From contig NZ_CABVII010000003.1 of NCBI RefSeq assembly GCF_902497995.1, positions 124,001 to 188,000 of the forward strand: a stretch of 64,000 bases of DNA. The letters are read 5' to 3'. The DNA is from Pseudomonas fluorescens. Its GTDB lineage: Bacteria; Pseudomonadota; Gammaproteobacteria; Pseudomonadales; Pseudomonadaceae. Below are positions 51,135 to 60,637 of this stretch, in pieces. A program made the position numbers and the translations under genes. A model generated the notes under the pieces. That model was given only the letters and a program-made list of their open reading frames with translations, had not been told where the DNA came from and ran no database searches. The number at the start of each line of letters is the position of its first letter. Positions within the stretch are counted from its first letter, which is position 1.

Positions 51135-51357
51135 TTGCCCGATGTTTCTCATTCAGTTGCCCGATGCCTAAGCACTAACCGATATAACGATTATAACTCG
51201 TAGCCGGAAATATTTTAAAAACAGTCCTTTACGGCGCGAATATGACACTACACTTCAACTCAAGCGGCTAGATCCGCTTCCGGCGAGCCTGAACCGATCC
51301 ACTGCTGCCAAGGGCCCCCTTCAGAACTCGCCGACTACTTCACGTTTCGAGGGTGTT

Positions 51358-51843
51358 ATGGGTATCGCTGCCAGCGAACTGTGCCGTTATGTGATCCGTC
51401 CGACCTTGATTTACCTCGGGCGCCATAGCGCAACTGCCGAATCCCTGCTGCTGGGCATCGCCGCCAGCCAGTCTGCCCTTGGTTCCGCCCTGCATGACCG
51501 CCGTGGACACGGCCTGTACCGAATCGCCGAACCCCGCCACCAGGCGCTCTGGGACCACTACCTGGCGCTGGACCCGGAACGTGCCAGCCTGGTTCGCGGC
51601 CTGGCCAGCCAGCATGCATTCCTCAGCAGCCCGCACCTCGAATTAACCGTCAACCTGCGTTACGCCACCGCCATCGCCTGGCTGCTGGTAGAAGAACAGA
51701 ATACCCCCCTCCCCGAAGCCGCAGACGACTTGATGGGATTGGCGCGCATCTGGCGCCAGACCTTCCACCCCCAAGGACGCCTGCGAGACTTCACCTTCGC
51801 CTGGCAAACCTGTGTTTCACCGCTGAATCAGGTCGCCTGCTGA
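51358..51843 (+). CDS. Hypothetical protein (161 residues)
   Basis: Predicted soluble, mostly helical: RYVIRPTLIYLGRHSATAES, then LLGIAASQSALGSALHDRRG, then LRYATAIAWLLVEEQN. No catalytic motif is seen. GAGGG lies five bases before ATG. The sequence HDRRGHGLYRI-EPRHQALWDHYL is characteristic of a Pseudomonas family of unknown function found next to a FadL-type porin gene, as it is here (a PA1289-like neighbour of PA1288). Confidence 0.82.
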   Translation: MGIAASELCRYVIRPTLIYLGRHSATAESLLLGIAASQSALGSALHDRRGHGLYRIAEPRHQALWDHYLALDPERASLVRGLASQHAFLSSPHLELTVNLRYATAIAWLLVEEQNTPLPEAADDLMGLARIWRQTFHPQGRLRDFTFAWQTCVSPLNQVAC

Positions 51844-51989
51844 TCCACCCTTTTCGCAAGATCGTGCAACATGTCGCGAATCTGGTCGGATTGTCCTACA
51901 AAACCGCTCTAAATCAAGCGTTACAGGCTATAGCGCCCGAACGAAAATCTTGGTAATTTTCGCCCCGGTGATCACCAGGAGTTCTAATA

Positions 51990-53261
51990 ATGAAAAAAGT
52001 AATGCTCAAAACCACCATCAGCCTCGCCGTTGCCTTGGCATCCACCCAGATCTTCGCAAGTGGCTTCGCCCTCAACGAACAAAGCATTAGCGGGATGGGC
52101 ACAGGTTTTGCCGGGCGATCTTCCTCTGCCGATGACGCAAGCACCATTTTTGGCAACCCTGCCGGCATGTCTCGCCTCAAACGCGAACAAGTGACCGGCG
52201 GTGTTGCATTTATCGATGCACACACTGACATCAGTGATGCCAGCTCCCGTCCGAATGGTGGCACCAACAAAGGTGACATGGTCCCTTTCATGGGCGTGCC
52301 CATGGGCTACTACGTGAAGCCAATCGATGACCAGTGGGCATTCGGCATCGGCGTGTACGCTCCATTCGGCCTGGTGACCGATTACGAGAACGGCTTTGCC
52401 GGCCGTTACTTCGGCAGCAAGAGCGAAGTCAAGATCGTCACCATCCAGCCAACCGTCAGCTACGCCTTCAACGACAAGGTTTCCATCGGTTTCGGCCCGA
52501 CCATCAACCGCATCGACGGCAAGCTGGAATCGAACCTGTCGCTCGACCCGCGCGCGCCGGATGGCGAAGTCAAGATCAAGGGTGACGATACTGCTCTGGG
52601 CTACAACGTTGGTATCCTGGTTCAAGCCACCGACAGCACCAGCGTCGGCCTGACCTACCACTCGAAAGTGAAGTACAAGATTGAGGGTGATACCAAGGTC
52701 AACTACGGCCTCCTCGGCGCCCTGGGTCAGAACCCGAACCAGAAGTTCGACGCTTCGCTGGACATCACCACGCCTGAATCGGTCGACTTCTCGGTTACCC
52801 ACAAACTGGACAGCCAGTGGACTCTCTACGCAGGCAGCACCTGGACTCGCTGGAGTCGCCTGAAAGAAATCTCCGTCGAGAACGAAGGCGTTCCTGCCGC
52901 TCTGGCCGCACGCGGCTTCGGCACCATCACCGAAGAGCAGAACTGGCACGACACCTGGGCTCACGCTATTGGCGCGTCCTACCAGTTGAACAAGCAATGG
53001 GTACTGCGTACCGGTCTGTCCGTTGACCAGGCGCCGACCAACAACGAAAACCGCTCCCCACGCATCCCGACTGGCGATCGCACAATCTTCAGCCTCGGTG
53101 CTGGCTGGAGCCCGACCGACGACCTGACCATCGATGTGGCGTATTCGTACCTGCATGAAGAGTCGGTCAAGATCAACGACAACAACGGCCGCCAGGTCTA
53201 CGACGCCAAGTACGAAAACTATGCGAATGGTTTCGGTGTAGGCGCGACCTACCGCTTCTGA
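51990..53261 (+). CDS. FadL-type outer membrane transport protein
   Basis: 423 residues. Signal peptide to about residue 24 (ending IFAS), then the FadL/TodX hatch sequence GFALNEQSISGMGTGFAGRS and NPAGMSRL, followed by alternating beta-strands and a C-terminal Phe (GVGATYRF) as in outer-membrane barrels. It moves hydrophobic compounds such as fatty acids across the outer membrane. The P. aeruginosa gene in this position (PA1288) has been linked to oxylipin export; by position this is its counterpart. CAGGAG lies upstream; a terminator follows. Confidence 0.93.
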   Translation: MKKVMLKTTISLAVALASTQIFASGFALNEQSISGMGTGFAGRSSSADDASTIFGNPAGMSRLKREQVTGGVAFIDAHTDISDASSRPNGGTNKGDMVPFMGVPMGYYVKPIDDQWAFGIGVYAPFGLVTDYENGFAGRYFGSKSEVKIVTIQPTVSYAFNDKVSIGFGPTINRIDGKLESNLSLDPRAPDGEVKIKGDDTALGYNVGILVQATDSTSVGLTYHSKVKYKIEGDTKVNYGLLGALGQNPNQKFDASLDITTPESVDFSVTHKLDSQWTLYAGSTWTRWSRLKEISVENEGVPAALAARGFGTITEEQNWHDTWAHAIGASYQLNKQWVLRTGLSVDQAPTNNENRSPRIPTGDRTIFSLGAGWSPTDDLTIDVAYSYLHEESVKINDNNGRQVYDAKYENYANGFGVGATYRF

Positions 53262-53300
53262 TGATTCACGGCGAGCTTGATCACCTCGCCAGCGGAATTG

Positions 53301-53339
53301 AAAAAGCCCCGCACTCTTGTACAGAGGCGGGGCTTTTTA
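53301..53339. terminator. Bidirectional terminator after FadL-type gene
   Basis: AAAAAGCCCCGC pairs with GCGGGGCTTTTT around CTCTTGTACAGAG-like loop; between convergent fadL-type and gpx genes. Confidence 0.92.
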
Positions 53340-53357
53340 TTGGACGGCGATCGCCCC

Positions 53358-53452
53358 CCTGTGGGAGCTGGCTTGCCAGCGAAGGCGATATTCCATCCAA
53401 CATTAATGGTGACTGATACACCGCTTTCGCTGGCAAGCCAGCTCCTACAGGG
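53358..53452. repeat. REPIN between FadL-type gene and gpx
   Basis: Inverted pair of the variant REP GTGGGAGCTGGCTTGCCAGC and TCGCTGGCAAGCCAGCTCCT, a different REP subtype from the CTCGCGAAG copies elsewhere. Confidence 0.92.
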
Positions 53453-53462
53453 GGGGCGGTGA

Positions 53463-54014
53463 TCAGGGTTGCGAAGCCAGGGCTTTCTCCACGGCCTCGA
53501 TGAATTCGGGATCATCGGGTTTGGTCAGGCTGGAGAAATCGGCGATCACCTTGCCCTGGCGATCGACCACGTATTTGTAGAAATTCCACTTCGGCGCACT
53601 GCTCTGCCTGGCCAGGACCTTGAACAGGTGGGTGGCGTCGTCACCTCGGACCTTCTGCGGTTCGGTCATGGTGAAGGTCACGCCGTAATTCGCGTAACAG
53701 ACCTTGGCGGTCTCGGCACCATCCTTCGACTCCTGCTTGAAGTCATGGGATGGAACCCCGATCACCTCCAGCCCTTGATCCTTGTAACGCTGATTCAGCG
53801 CTTCAAGGCTTTTGAACTGCGGGGCGAAGCCACAGAAGCTGGCCGTGTTGACCACCACCAGCGGTTTGCCGGCAAAGCGCTGGCACAGGTCGATGGATTC
53901 CTTGGCGCGCAATTTGGGCAACGAACCTTGCAACAGTTCGGGGCACTCTGCCGCTTGAGCCAATCCGGTAAACGCTATCACTAACGCGGGAATAGCAAGC
54001 CAACGCATCAGCAT
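53463..54014 (-). CDS. Glutathione peroxidase, exported
   Basis: 183 residues. N-terminal signal peptide ([17 protein letters not shown]), then the Gpx domain: catalytic Cys in [13 protein letters not shown], Gln in HDFKQES, and Trp-Asn in [10 protein letters not shown]. The C-terminal part ends the thioredoxin fold. It reduces peroxides, probably in the periplasm with a thioredoxin-like partner. AGGA nine bases before ATG 54014; a second Met two codons later is possible. Confidence 0.92.
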   Translation of the reverse strand: MLMRWLAIPALVIAFTGLAQAAECPELLQGSLPKLRAKESIDLCQRFAGKPLVVVNTASFCGFAPQFKSLEALNQRYKDQGLEVIGVPSHDFKQESKDGAETAKVCYANYGVTFTMTEPQKVRGDDATHLFKVLARQSSAPKWNFYKYVVDRQGKVIADFSSLTKPDDPEFIEAVEKALASQP

Positions 54015-54069
54015 GTCGGTGCATCCTTGATAAGTCGTCAGAAACGAAGTTACTCGTCCTCACCGCCTG

Positions 54070-54192
54070 CTAGCAAGCACCCATGCCCAACTGCATCAAG
54101 GCCAGCCCGCCCTGATGCCAGCCCCACCACGCCAGGGCCAGCAGAAAGGCGCAGACAGCCGTAATGACAATCCGCGGCCAGAGACTGTTCAT
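54070..54192 (-). CDS. 40-residue membrane peptide coupled to the MFS gene
   Basis: Short gene: MNSLWPRIVITAVCAFLLAL, then AWWGWHQGG and a short tail ending MGAC. One predicted membrane helix (about residues 8-24). Its ATG overlaps the MFS stop in an ATGA, the usual sign of translational coupling. It may be a small partner of the transporter. Family not recognised. Confidence 0.65.
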   Translation of the reverse strand: MNSLWPRIVITAVCAFLLALAWWGWHQGGLALMQLGMGAC

Positions 54193-55397
54193 ATTGCACT
54201 CATCCGGGTCTGCAGCCGCGCCACCGGCTGCTCACGCACCGGCCAGTTCAGGGCGGCGGCCATCACGCTCAAGAGAATCGCTACCTGCCAGATCAAGTCG
54301 TAACTCCCGGTCCGGTCATACACCACCCCGCCCAACCAGCCGCCGAGGAACGATCCGAGCTGGTGGAACAGGAACACAATCCCGCCGAGCATGGACAGGT
54401 TTCGTACGCCGAACAAGGTCGCGACCGTACCGTTGGTCAAGGGCACGGTCGACAGCCACAGGAAACCCATCGCCATGCCAAACAGATAGGCGCTGGCCGT
54501 CGTCACCGGCGCCCACAGGAACAACCCGATCACCACCGCCCGCAGCAGGTACAGACCGGTGAGCAAGCGCGGCTTGGACATCCGCCCGCCGAGCCAGCCC
54601 GCCGTGTACGTACCGAAGATATTGAACAGCCCGATCAGCGCCAGCACCGTAGTACCGACGGTGGCGGGCAGATGCTGGTCCACCAGATAAGCCGGCAAGT
54701 GCACGCCGATGAACACCACCTGGAAGCCGCAGACAAAAAAGCCGAACGCCAGCAGCCAGAACCCCGAATGGGAGCAGGCTTCGTGCAGTGCTTCGGACAG
54801 GGTTTGTTCATGGCCGAGGACCGGCAAGGGTTTGTCCTTGAGCATGCTGACCAGCGGCACGATCAGGGCCACCAACAGGCCTAGAACGAGCAATGCCGCG
54901 GACCAGCCAAGCCAGCCGATCAAGCCCAGCGTGCCGGGCAACATGGCGAACTGGCCGAAAGAACCGGCGGCACTGGCGATGCCCATGCCCATGCTGCGCT
55001 TCTCCGGGGGCACCGCGCGCCCCACCACGCCGAGGATCACCGAGAACGAGGTGCCCGACAGGCCGATACCGATCAACAGACCGGCACTCAGCGACAAGGT
55101 CACGGCCGAGTCGGACAGGCCCATGCACACCAGACCCAAGGCGTACAGAACGCCACCGATCGCGACCACTTTCGCCGCGCCGTAGCGATCGGCCAATGCG
55201 CCGGTGAAGGGCTGCGCCAGCCCCCAGATCAGGTTCTGCAAGGCGATGGCGAAGGCAAAGGTCTCACGCCCCCAGCCGAACTCGGCACTCATCGGCGCCA
55301 GAAACAGCCCGAAGCCATGCCGCACGCCCAGAGACAACGCAAGAATCAGCGCACTCCCCAACAGCACCCATCCGCACGTACGCCACATCGATGTCAT
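54189..55397 (-). CDS. MFS transporter
   Basis: 402 residues, 12 predicted helices. LGVRHGFGLFLAPMSAEFGW with GALADRYGAAKV (loop 2-3 motif) marks the MFS; the pattern is close to the oxalate/formate antiporter-like and monocarboxylate groups. Substrate unknown. It lies 52 bases after a marR gene on the same strand, with an operator palindrome in the gap, so MarR control is likely. It overlaps the 40-residue peptide gene downstream. Confidence 0.9.
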   Translation of the reverse strand: MTSMWRTCGWVLLGSALILALSLGVRHGFGLFLAPMSAEFGWGRETFAFAIALQNLIWGLAQPFTGALADRYGAAKVVAIGGVLYALGLVCMGLSDSAVTLSLSAGLLIGIGLSGTSFSVILGVVGRAVPPEKRSMGMGIASAAGSFGQFAMLPGTLGLIGWLGWSAALLVLGLLVALIVPLVSMLKDKPLPVLGHEQTLSEALHEACSHSGFWLLAFGFFVCGFQVVFIGVHLPAYLVDQHLPATVGTTVLALIGLFNIFGTYTAGWLGGRMSKPRLLTGLYLLRAVVIGLFLWAPVTTASAYLFGMAMGFLWLSTVPLTNGTVATLFGVRNLSMLGGIVFLFHQLGSFLGGWLGGVVYDRTGSYDLIWQVAILLSVMAAALNWPVREQPVARLQTRMSAI

Positions 55398-55412
55398 TCT
55401 TGTTCTCCAGTT

Positions 55413-55428
55413 GCGGGTATATACCCGC
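55413..55428. promoter_or_regulatory. Probable MarR operator, site 1
   Basis: Perfect 16-base palindrome GCGGGTATATACCCGC in the marR-MFS gap. Nearly the same sequence lies just before marR. Confidence 0.75.
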
Positions 55429-55449
55429 TTAAAATCGGAAAAACCGGCT

Positions 55450-55854
55450 TCAAGCCAGTTCGTCCAACAGCTTCAACAAGGTTTCGCGTTTTTCGGCGCC
55501 CAATCGATCGACCAGGCGCTGTTGCGCTGCCTCCCAGGCCGGCAAGGCCGCCTTCAGGCGTTCCGCGCCGGCCTCGGTGAGCTTGACGATACGATTACGC
55601 ATGTCTGCGCCTTCGACCAGCATGACCAGCCCTTCACCCTCCAGCACCCGCAGATTTCGCCCCAGGGTGCTGCGGTCCAGCCCCATGGCCTCGGCCAGGG
55701 TGGAAATACTCGGTTGATCCAGACGCTGCAGATTGCACAGCAGAGAATACTGGGCGACGTTGATCCCGAAGCCATCGAGAGCGCCGTCGTAGTGCCTGCT
55801 GACGCCACGGGCGGCGCGACGCAGGTTGATGCATAAACATTGAGAGTCGAGCAT
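55450..55854 (-). CDS. MarR-family transcriptional regulator
   Basis: 134 residues. Winged helix-turn-helix with ISTLAEAMGLDRSTLGRNLRVLEGEGLV (recognition helix) and the wing VEGADMRNRIVKLTEAG. Dimerisation helices at both ends. MarR proteins usually repress their own gene and a neighbouring transporter, and release DNA on binding a small phenolic or other ligand. The two 16-base sites on either side of this gene support that arrangement here. Confidence 0.9.
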   Translation of the reverse strand: MLDSQCLCINLRRAARGVSRHYDGALDGFGINVAQYSLLCNLQRLDQPSISTLAEAMGLDRSTLGRNLRVLEGEGLVMLVEGADMRNRIVKLTEAGAERLKAALPAWEAAQQRLVDRLGAEKRETLLKLLDELA

Positions 55855-55857
55855 GGT

Positions 55858-55873
55858 GCGTGTATATACCCGT
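55858..55873. promoter_or_regulatory. Probable MarR operator, site 2
   Basis: GCGTGTATATACCCGT, two mismatches from the palindrome at 55413-55428, starting four bases upstream of the marR start codon. Likely autorepression site. Confidence 0.7.
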
Positions 55874-55911
55874 GGTTAAATGAAAGCAAATTTTTTAAGA
55901 CATCACCCCGT

Positions 55912-56159
55912 CTGTAGGAGCCAGGCTTGCCGGCGAAGAACGATAACGCGGTGGACAGATGCATCGCAGCGCCTGGTTCGCGGGCAAGCCTCGCTCCTAC
56001 AGGCGAAGAACGATAACGCGGTGCAACAGGTGCATCGCAGCGCCTGGTTCGCGGGCAAGCCTCGCTCCTACAGGCGAAGAACGATAACGCGGTGCAACAG
56101 GTGCACCGCAGCGCCTGGTTCGCGGGCAAGTCGGATCGCCGCCCGCTCGCTCCTACAGG
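55912..56159. repeat. REP-containing tandem array of 70-71 bp units
   Basis: A REP unit is followed by three head-to-tail copies (starts near 55933, 56003 and 56074) of a unit beginning GCGAAGAACGATAACGCGGT and ending in CGCTCCTACAG. The first and last copies differ in several bases; the last has extra sequence before CTCGCTCC. The array ends across the cobS stop codon. Confidence 0.93.
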
Positions 56160-56887
56160 AACAATGCGAGGCCTACGATGACTATCATTTCCAGCAACTC
56201 CAGCAGCGCCCCGGCCGTATCGCCCGTCGTCCCGCCCAATCGCCGCAGCATCGCGTGCCGCAACCAGGCAAATACCAGCGCTGCCAGCACAACGGCCAAA
56301 ACCCCACTGAGACCCGCCACCAGCACACAGGCCAACCCGCTGACCGCCAATACCTGCTTGCCCGCCCGACGCGGCAGATGATCGGCCAGCGCCTGCCCCA
56401 ATCCACCGGGACGCACATAAGGTGTGGTCAGGAACAACCCCAGCATCGCGCCACGGCCAATCAATGGAACGATGATTAGCACAACACTGTGTGGCTGCTC
56501 GATCAACGCCAGCAACGCGGCGAATTTGAGCAGCAGCACCAGCACCAGCGTCACCACCGCGATCGGCCCGCTGCGCGGGTCTTTCATGATCGTCAGCGTG
56601 CGCTCACGGTCGCCAAACCCGCCGAGCCAGGCGTCGGCGCTGTCGGCCAGACCGTCGAGGTGCAACGCACCGCTGAGCAACACCCACACCGTCAGCAACA
56701 GCGCCGCGTGCAGCAACAACGGCGTGCCGAGCAACAACCCGTTCAGTGCCCACAGAATCACACCGAACAGTAAACCGACCAGCGGATAAAACAGCAGCGA
56801 TCGACCGAGCTCCCGTGGTGCCGGCATGCCCGGCAGACGAATCGGCAGACTGCTGAGGAATTGCAGGGCGATCCAGAACGGCAGCAT
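56153..56887 (-). CDS. cobS: Adenosylcobinamide-GDP ribazoletransferase (cobalamin synthase)
   Basis: 244 residues, about six membrane helices. FLSSLPIRLPG near the N-terminus and GALHLDGLADSADAWLGG with KDPRSGPIAV are CobS/CobV signatures (Asp residues bind Mg). It joins the activated corrin ring to alpha-ribazole, the last assembly step, at the membrane. Its stop codon TAG is formed in CTCCTACAG of the adjacent REP array. It starts two bases after the cobC phosphatase stop. Confidence 0.93.
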   Translation of the reverse strand: MLPFWIALQFLSSLPIRLPGMPAPRELGRSLLFYPLVGLLFGVILWALNGLLLGTPLLLHAALLLTVWVLLSGALHLDGLADSADAWLGGFGDRERTLTIMKDPRSGPIAVVTLVLVLLLKFAALLALIEQPHSVVLIIVPLIGRGAMLGLFLTTPYVRPGGLGQALADHLPRRAGKQVLAVSGLACVLVAGLSGVLAVVLAALVFAWLRHAMLRRLGGTTGDTAGALLELLEMIVIVGLALFL

Positions 56888-56889
56888 GT

Positions 56890-57465
56890 TCAGTTCGCTT
56901 CTGTCAGGATGACGCCGGTTTCGACGCTCAAGGAAAACAGCGCACCATGGCCGACTTCAACATTGAGCAACTGTTCACGGGGCAATCCCCGCGCCTGGGC
57001 CAGTAACAAACGCATCACACCGCCATGGCTGATCAGCAATACCCGCTGACCCGCGCAGGTCGCCTGCAAACGCCCGACCGCGGCGAACACCCGCGTGGAA
57101 AAATCCTCGACCCGCTCACCCTCAGGCGGCGTAAACGAATAGGGATCGGCCCAGAACAAACCCAACGCTGCCGCATCGGTCTCCATCAGCGCCGCGGCGC
57201 TCTGCCCCTCCCAGGCCCCGAAATGCAACTCCTGAAGATCCTTATCCAATTGCACGGGCAACCCCAGTTGCGCTCCGAGCTCTTCGGCGAACCGTGAACA
57301 ACGTTGCAAAGGTGAGCTGACCACGCGATCCCAAGGCCCTTGCTCGACGACCGCCGCGCGCATCTGCGCCCAGCCTTTATCGGTCAGCGCATCGTCAAGG
57401 CTGCCGCGCAGGCCACCGCCGAGTTCGGTTTCGCCGTGGCGCAAGAGATCAAGGTGCAAGGTCAT
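56890..57465 (-). CDS. cobC: Alpha-ribazole phosphatase (histidine phosphatase family)
   Basis: 191 residues. LLRHGETE holds the phospho-His; ELHFGAWEG and the second His in [10 protein letters not shown] follow. It dephosphorylates alpha-ribazole-5-phosphate made by CobT. The ATG overlaps the cobT stop by four bases. Confidence 0.92.
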   Translation of the reverse strand: MTLHLDLLRHGETELGGGLRGSLDDALTDKGWAQMRAAVVEQGPWDRVVSSPLQRCSRFAEELGAQLGLPVQLDKDLQELHFGAWEGQSAAALMETDAAALGLFWADPYSFTPPEGERVEDFSTRVFAAVGRLQATCAGQRVLLISHGGVMRLLLAQARGLPREQLLNVEVGHGALFSLSVETGVILTEAN

Positions 57466-58517
57466 GCCGGACGATCCGCCACCGCGGCTTCGGCGAAGGT
57501 CGCCATCTGCCCGTGAAGATCGCAGGCCAGACGCAGCAACGGCACCGCCAACGCGGCGCCACTGCCTTCACCCAGGCGCAGCCCCAGGTCCAGCAGGGGT
57601 TCGGCGTTCAGGGTTTCCAACACATGGCGATGACCCGGCTCGGCACCGCGATGGCCGAACAACAGCCATTCGCGGCAATCCGGGTTCAAGCGCACCGCGA
57701 CCAACGCGGCAACACTGCAAATGAACCCGTCCACCAGCACCGCCACACCTTCCTGGGCACACGCCAGATACGCGCCGACCAGCGCGGCGATTTCAAAACC
57801 GCCGAGGTTGAACAGGGTTTGCAGCACATCGCCACGCTCAGCGCCGTGCAACGCCAACGCGCGTTCGATGACCTGTGCCTTATGGCTGACGCCCGCCGCG
57901 TCGAGTCCGGTGCCCGGTCCGGCCAGATGCAGCACCGGGCAATCGAGCAAGGCGCAGGCCAAGGCGCTGGCCGCGGTGGTGTTGCCAATGCCCATTTCAC
58001 CACCGATGAACAACTGTGCGCCCGCCGCGATGGCACGCTGCACGCTGTCGCGGCCGGCCTGCAAGGCGAGTTCGCCCTGGGCTTGAGTCATGGCCGGGCC
58101 TTCCACGAAATTGGCGGTGCCCGGGCCGAGGTCGAGGTGACGTACGCCCGGCAGACTCAACGACGGCGTCACGGTGCCGAGATCGATCACTTCAAGGGAT
58201 GCCCCCAGTTGCCGCGCCAACACGCTGATCGCCGCACCGCCGCTGACGAAGTTGTGCAGCATCTGCCCGGTGACTTCCTGGGGAAACGCCGACACACCTT
58301 CGGCGACCACGCCATGGTCACCGGCGAATATCGCGATCCACAGCTGATCCAGACTCGGCTTCAGCCGTCCCTGCAGACCGGCCAATTGCACCGCCACCGA
58401 CTCGAGACGACCGAGGGAGCCGGCAGGTTTGGTCAACTGCTGTTGCCGCATCCGGGCCTGCTCGAGCGCTTGAGCGTCGATCGGCTTGCACGGGTTCAGC
58501 CACCAGGCTTGAGTCAT
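57462..58517 (-). CDS. cobT: Nicotinate-nucleotide-dimethylbenzimidazole phosphoribosyltransferase
   Basis: 351 residues. [10 protein letters not shown] near the N-terminus, [33 protein letters not shown] and the C-terminal [15 protein letters not shown] with the catalytic Glu. It makes alpha-ribazole-5-phosphate from DMB, which BluB of this operon supplies. ATG 58517 overlaps the cobU stop (TAATG); a longer in-frame start would lie inside cobU. Confidence 0.95.
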   Translation of the reverse strand: MTQAWWLNPCKPIDAQALEQARMRQQQLTKPAGSLGRLESVAVQLAGLQGRLKPSLDQLWIAIFAGDHGVVAEGVSAFPQEVTGQMLHNFVSGGAAISVLARQLGASLEVIDLGTVTPSLSLPGVRHLDLGPGTANFVEGPAMTQAQGELALQAGRDSVQRAIAAGAQLFIGGEMGIGNTTAASALACALLDCPVLHLAGPGTGLDAAGVSHKAQVIERALALHGAERGDVLQTLFNLGGFEIAALVGAYLACAQEGVAVLVDGFICSVAALVAVRLNPDCREWLLFGHRGAEPGHRHVLETLNAEPLLDLGLRLGEGSGAALAVPLLRLACDLHGQMATFAEAAVADRPA

Positions 58518-59035
58518 TACGCAGTTCCTTTCAAAGTCAGGGGCAGGCCGGCGACGGTCAGGACGACGCGCTGACAGCGCTCGGCCAAGGCTTGATGCAG
58601 CCAACCGGCTTCATCGACATAGCGGCGAGTCAATTCGCCCAGCGGCACGACACCCATTCCGGTTTCGTTGCTGACAAAAATGATCTCGCCCGGCAGCGAT
58701 GCCAGGCAATCGAGCAGGGCTTCGCGTTCGGCCGTCAAACGCTCGGCGTCGTCGAACATCAGCAGGTTGGTCAGCCACAGGGTCAGGCAGTCCACCAACA
58801 GGCAACGATCGACGCTGGCGGTTTCGCGCAGGACGCGGGCCAGTTCAACGGGTTCTTCGATCAACGACCATTCGGCCGGACGACGGGCCCGATGATGGGC
58901 GACCCGGTCGTTCATTTCTCCGTCCAGGGGTTGGCTGGTGGCGATGTAGGTCACTGCCAGACCACTGTCGGAGGCGAGTTTTTCGGCCAGGCGACTTTTG
59001 CCGGAGCGGGCGCCGCCGAGGATCAGTTGCAGCAT
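58517..59035 (-). CDS. cobU: Adenosylcobinamide kinase / guanylyltransferase
   Basis: 172 residues (also called CobP). [18 protein letters not shown] is the P-loop; HRARRPAEW holds the GMP-linked His; [10 protein letters not shown] is the Walker B-like part. It phosphorylates adenosylcobinamide and adds GMP. A REPIN of about 100 bases separates it from cobQ. Confidence 0.95.
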   Translation of the reverse strand: MLQLILGGARSGKSRLAEKLASDSGLAVTYIATSQPLDGEMNDRVAHHRARRPAEWSLIEEPVELARVLRETASVDRCLLVDCLTLWLTNLLMFDDAERLTAEREALLDCLASLPGEIIFVSNETGMGVVPLGELTRRYVDEAGWLHQALAERCQRVVLTVAGLPLTLKGTA

Positions 59036-59071
59036 GGTTCATTCCTTAAAATCTTCAGTGAGGCGACTGCC

Positions 59072-59169
59072 GCCTTCGCGAGCAAGCCCGCTCCCACATT
59101 AGATCTCCAGCGCACATAAAATGAGTGTTCGACGCCGATCAAATGTGGGAGCGGGCTTGCTCGCGAAGG
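59072..59169. repeat. REPIN inside the cobalamin operon (cobQ-cobU gap)
   Basis: Inverted REP pair CTTCGCGAGCAAGCCCGCTC and complement, about 45 bases apart, filling nearly all of the 150-base gap. Confidence 0.94.
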
Positions 59170-59185
59170 GGCCGGCACAGACACC

Positions 59186-60637
59186 TCAAAAACCACAGAG
59201 TTCACGCAGCAGTCGGGTATCCAGATGCTTCTCCACCAGATCCGCCAGCCGCTCGATATCCCGCTCGCGCAACCCGTGATAATCCACGTCCTGGACCTCC
59301 TGCAATCCCGCCCAACGCAACAACGCACTGCAGGCCGCCGGCGATTCGAACAGGCCATGCAGGTAGGTGCCGAAAATCTGTCCATCAATACTTTGCGCAC
59401 CATCGCAACGACCATCGTCGAGCTGCACGGCTGCGTTTTCCAGCGCCGGCCCGGTGGTCACCCCAGCATGGATTTCATAGCCAGTGACCGGCGCATCTTC
59501 CAGCGCCAGACGCCCACGAACATTACGCAGCTGCTTCTCTTGTTCAAGCTGCGTGTGGAACGCCAGCCACCCCAGACCGGCGCTCGACCCAGGCGCACCT
59601 TCGAGGCCCAGCGGGTCATGCACCTGCTCGCCGAGCATCTGCAGGCCACCACAGATGCCCAGCACTTTTCCCCCATAGCGCAGATGACGACTGATGGCGC
59701 TGTCCCAGCCATTGGCCCGCAGATACGCGAGATCGCTGCGCACGCTTTTCGAACCGGGAAGAATGATCAGGTCGGCTGGCGGGATAGCCTGACCGGGGCC
59801 GATGAATTGCAGGTCCACTTGCGGGTGCAGGCGCAGCGGGTCGAAGTCGGTATGGTTGCTGATCCGCGGCAGCACCGGCACCAGCACTTTGAGCACCTGG
59901 TCCGCCTTGTCAGTCTGGCGCTGATCGATACCGTCCTCGGCTTCCAGGTGCAGGTCTATCACATAGGGCAAGACGCCGATCACCGGTTTGCCGGTGCGCG
60001 CCTCCAGCCAATCCAGCCCCGGCTGCAGTAAAGCGATGTCGCCGCGAAAGCGGTTGATGATGAAACCCTTGACCCGTGCCTGCTCGCTCGGCGACAGCAA
60101 CTCCAGAGTGCCCACCAGATGGGCGAATACACCGCCGCGATTGATGTCGGCGATCAGCACCACCGGGCAGTCCACCGCCTCGGCAAACCCCATGTTGGCG
60201 ATGTCGCCGGCGCGCAGATTGATCTCGGCCGGCGAGCCCGCGCCTTCGACCATGACCACCGGATAAGCCGCGCTCAGCCGGTCATGGGACGCCAGCACCG
60301 CTTGCATGGCGATGGTTTTATAGTCGTGATAGGCAACCGCATTCATGGTCGTGACGGCGCGACCATGAATGATCACCTGGGCGCCGGTATCGCTGTTGGG
60401 TTTGAGCAGCACCGGGTTCATGTCGGTGTGCGGTTCAAGGTTGGCCGCCTGGGCCTGCACCGCTTGCGCGCGACCGATTTCGCCGCCATCGGCGGTCACG
60501 GCGCTGTTGAGCGCCATGTTCTGTGGCTTGAACGGCACGACGCTGACGCCCTGCCGGGTGACCCAGCGACAGAGCGCCGTCACCAGCGTGCTTTTACCGG
60601 CGTCCGACGTGGTGCCTTGCACCATCAACGTTGTCAT
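59186..60637 (-). CDS. cobQ: Cobyric acid synthase
   Basis: 483 residues. N-terminal synthetase domain ([31 protein letters not shown]) and C-terminal type I glutamine amidotransferase domain with the Cys nucleophile in [10 protein letters not shown] and a late His ([10 protein letters not shown]). It amidates four carboxylates of adenosylcobyrinic a,c-diamide using glutamine. Start overlaps the preceding stop (ATGA). Confidence 0.96.
   Translation of the reverse strand: MTTLMVQGTTSDAGKSTLVTALCRWVTRQGVSVVPFKPQNMALNSAVTADGGEIGRAQAVQAQAANLEPHTDMNPVLLKPNSDTGAQVIIHGRAVTTMNAVAYHDYKTIAMQAVLASHDRLSAAYPVVMVEGAGSPAEINLRAGDIANMGFAEAVDCPVVLIADINRGGVFAHLVGTLELLSPSEQARVKGFIINRFRGDIALLQPGLDWLEARTGKPVIGVLPYVIDLHLEAEDGIDQRQTDKADQVLKVLVPVLPRISNHTDFDPLRLHPQVDLQFIGPGQAIPPADLIILPGSKSVRSDLAYLRANGWDSAISRHLRYGGKVLGICGGLQMLGEQVHDPLGLEGAPGSSAGLGWLAFHTQLEQEKQLRNVRGRLALEDAPVTGYEIHAGVTTGPALENAAVQLDDGRCDGAQSIDGQIFGTYLHGLFESPAACSALLRWAGLQEVQDVDYHGLRERDIERLADLVEKHLDTRLLRELCGF

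Noticed and set aside
55912..56159. Possible CRISPR array
   Set aside because: Repeats are contiguous REP-based units with nearly identical spacers and no cas genes nearby.
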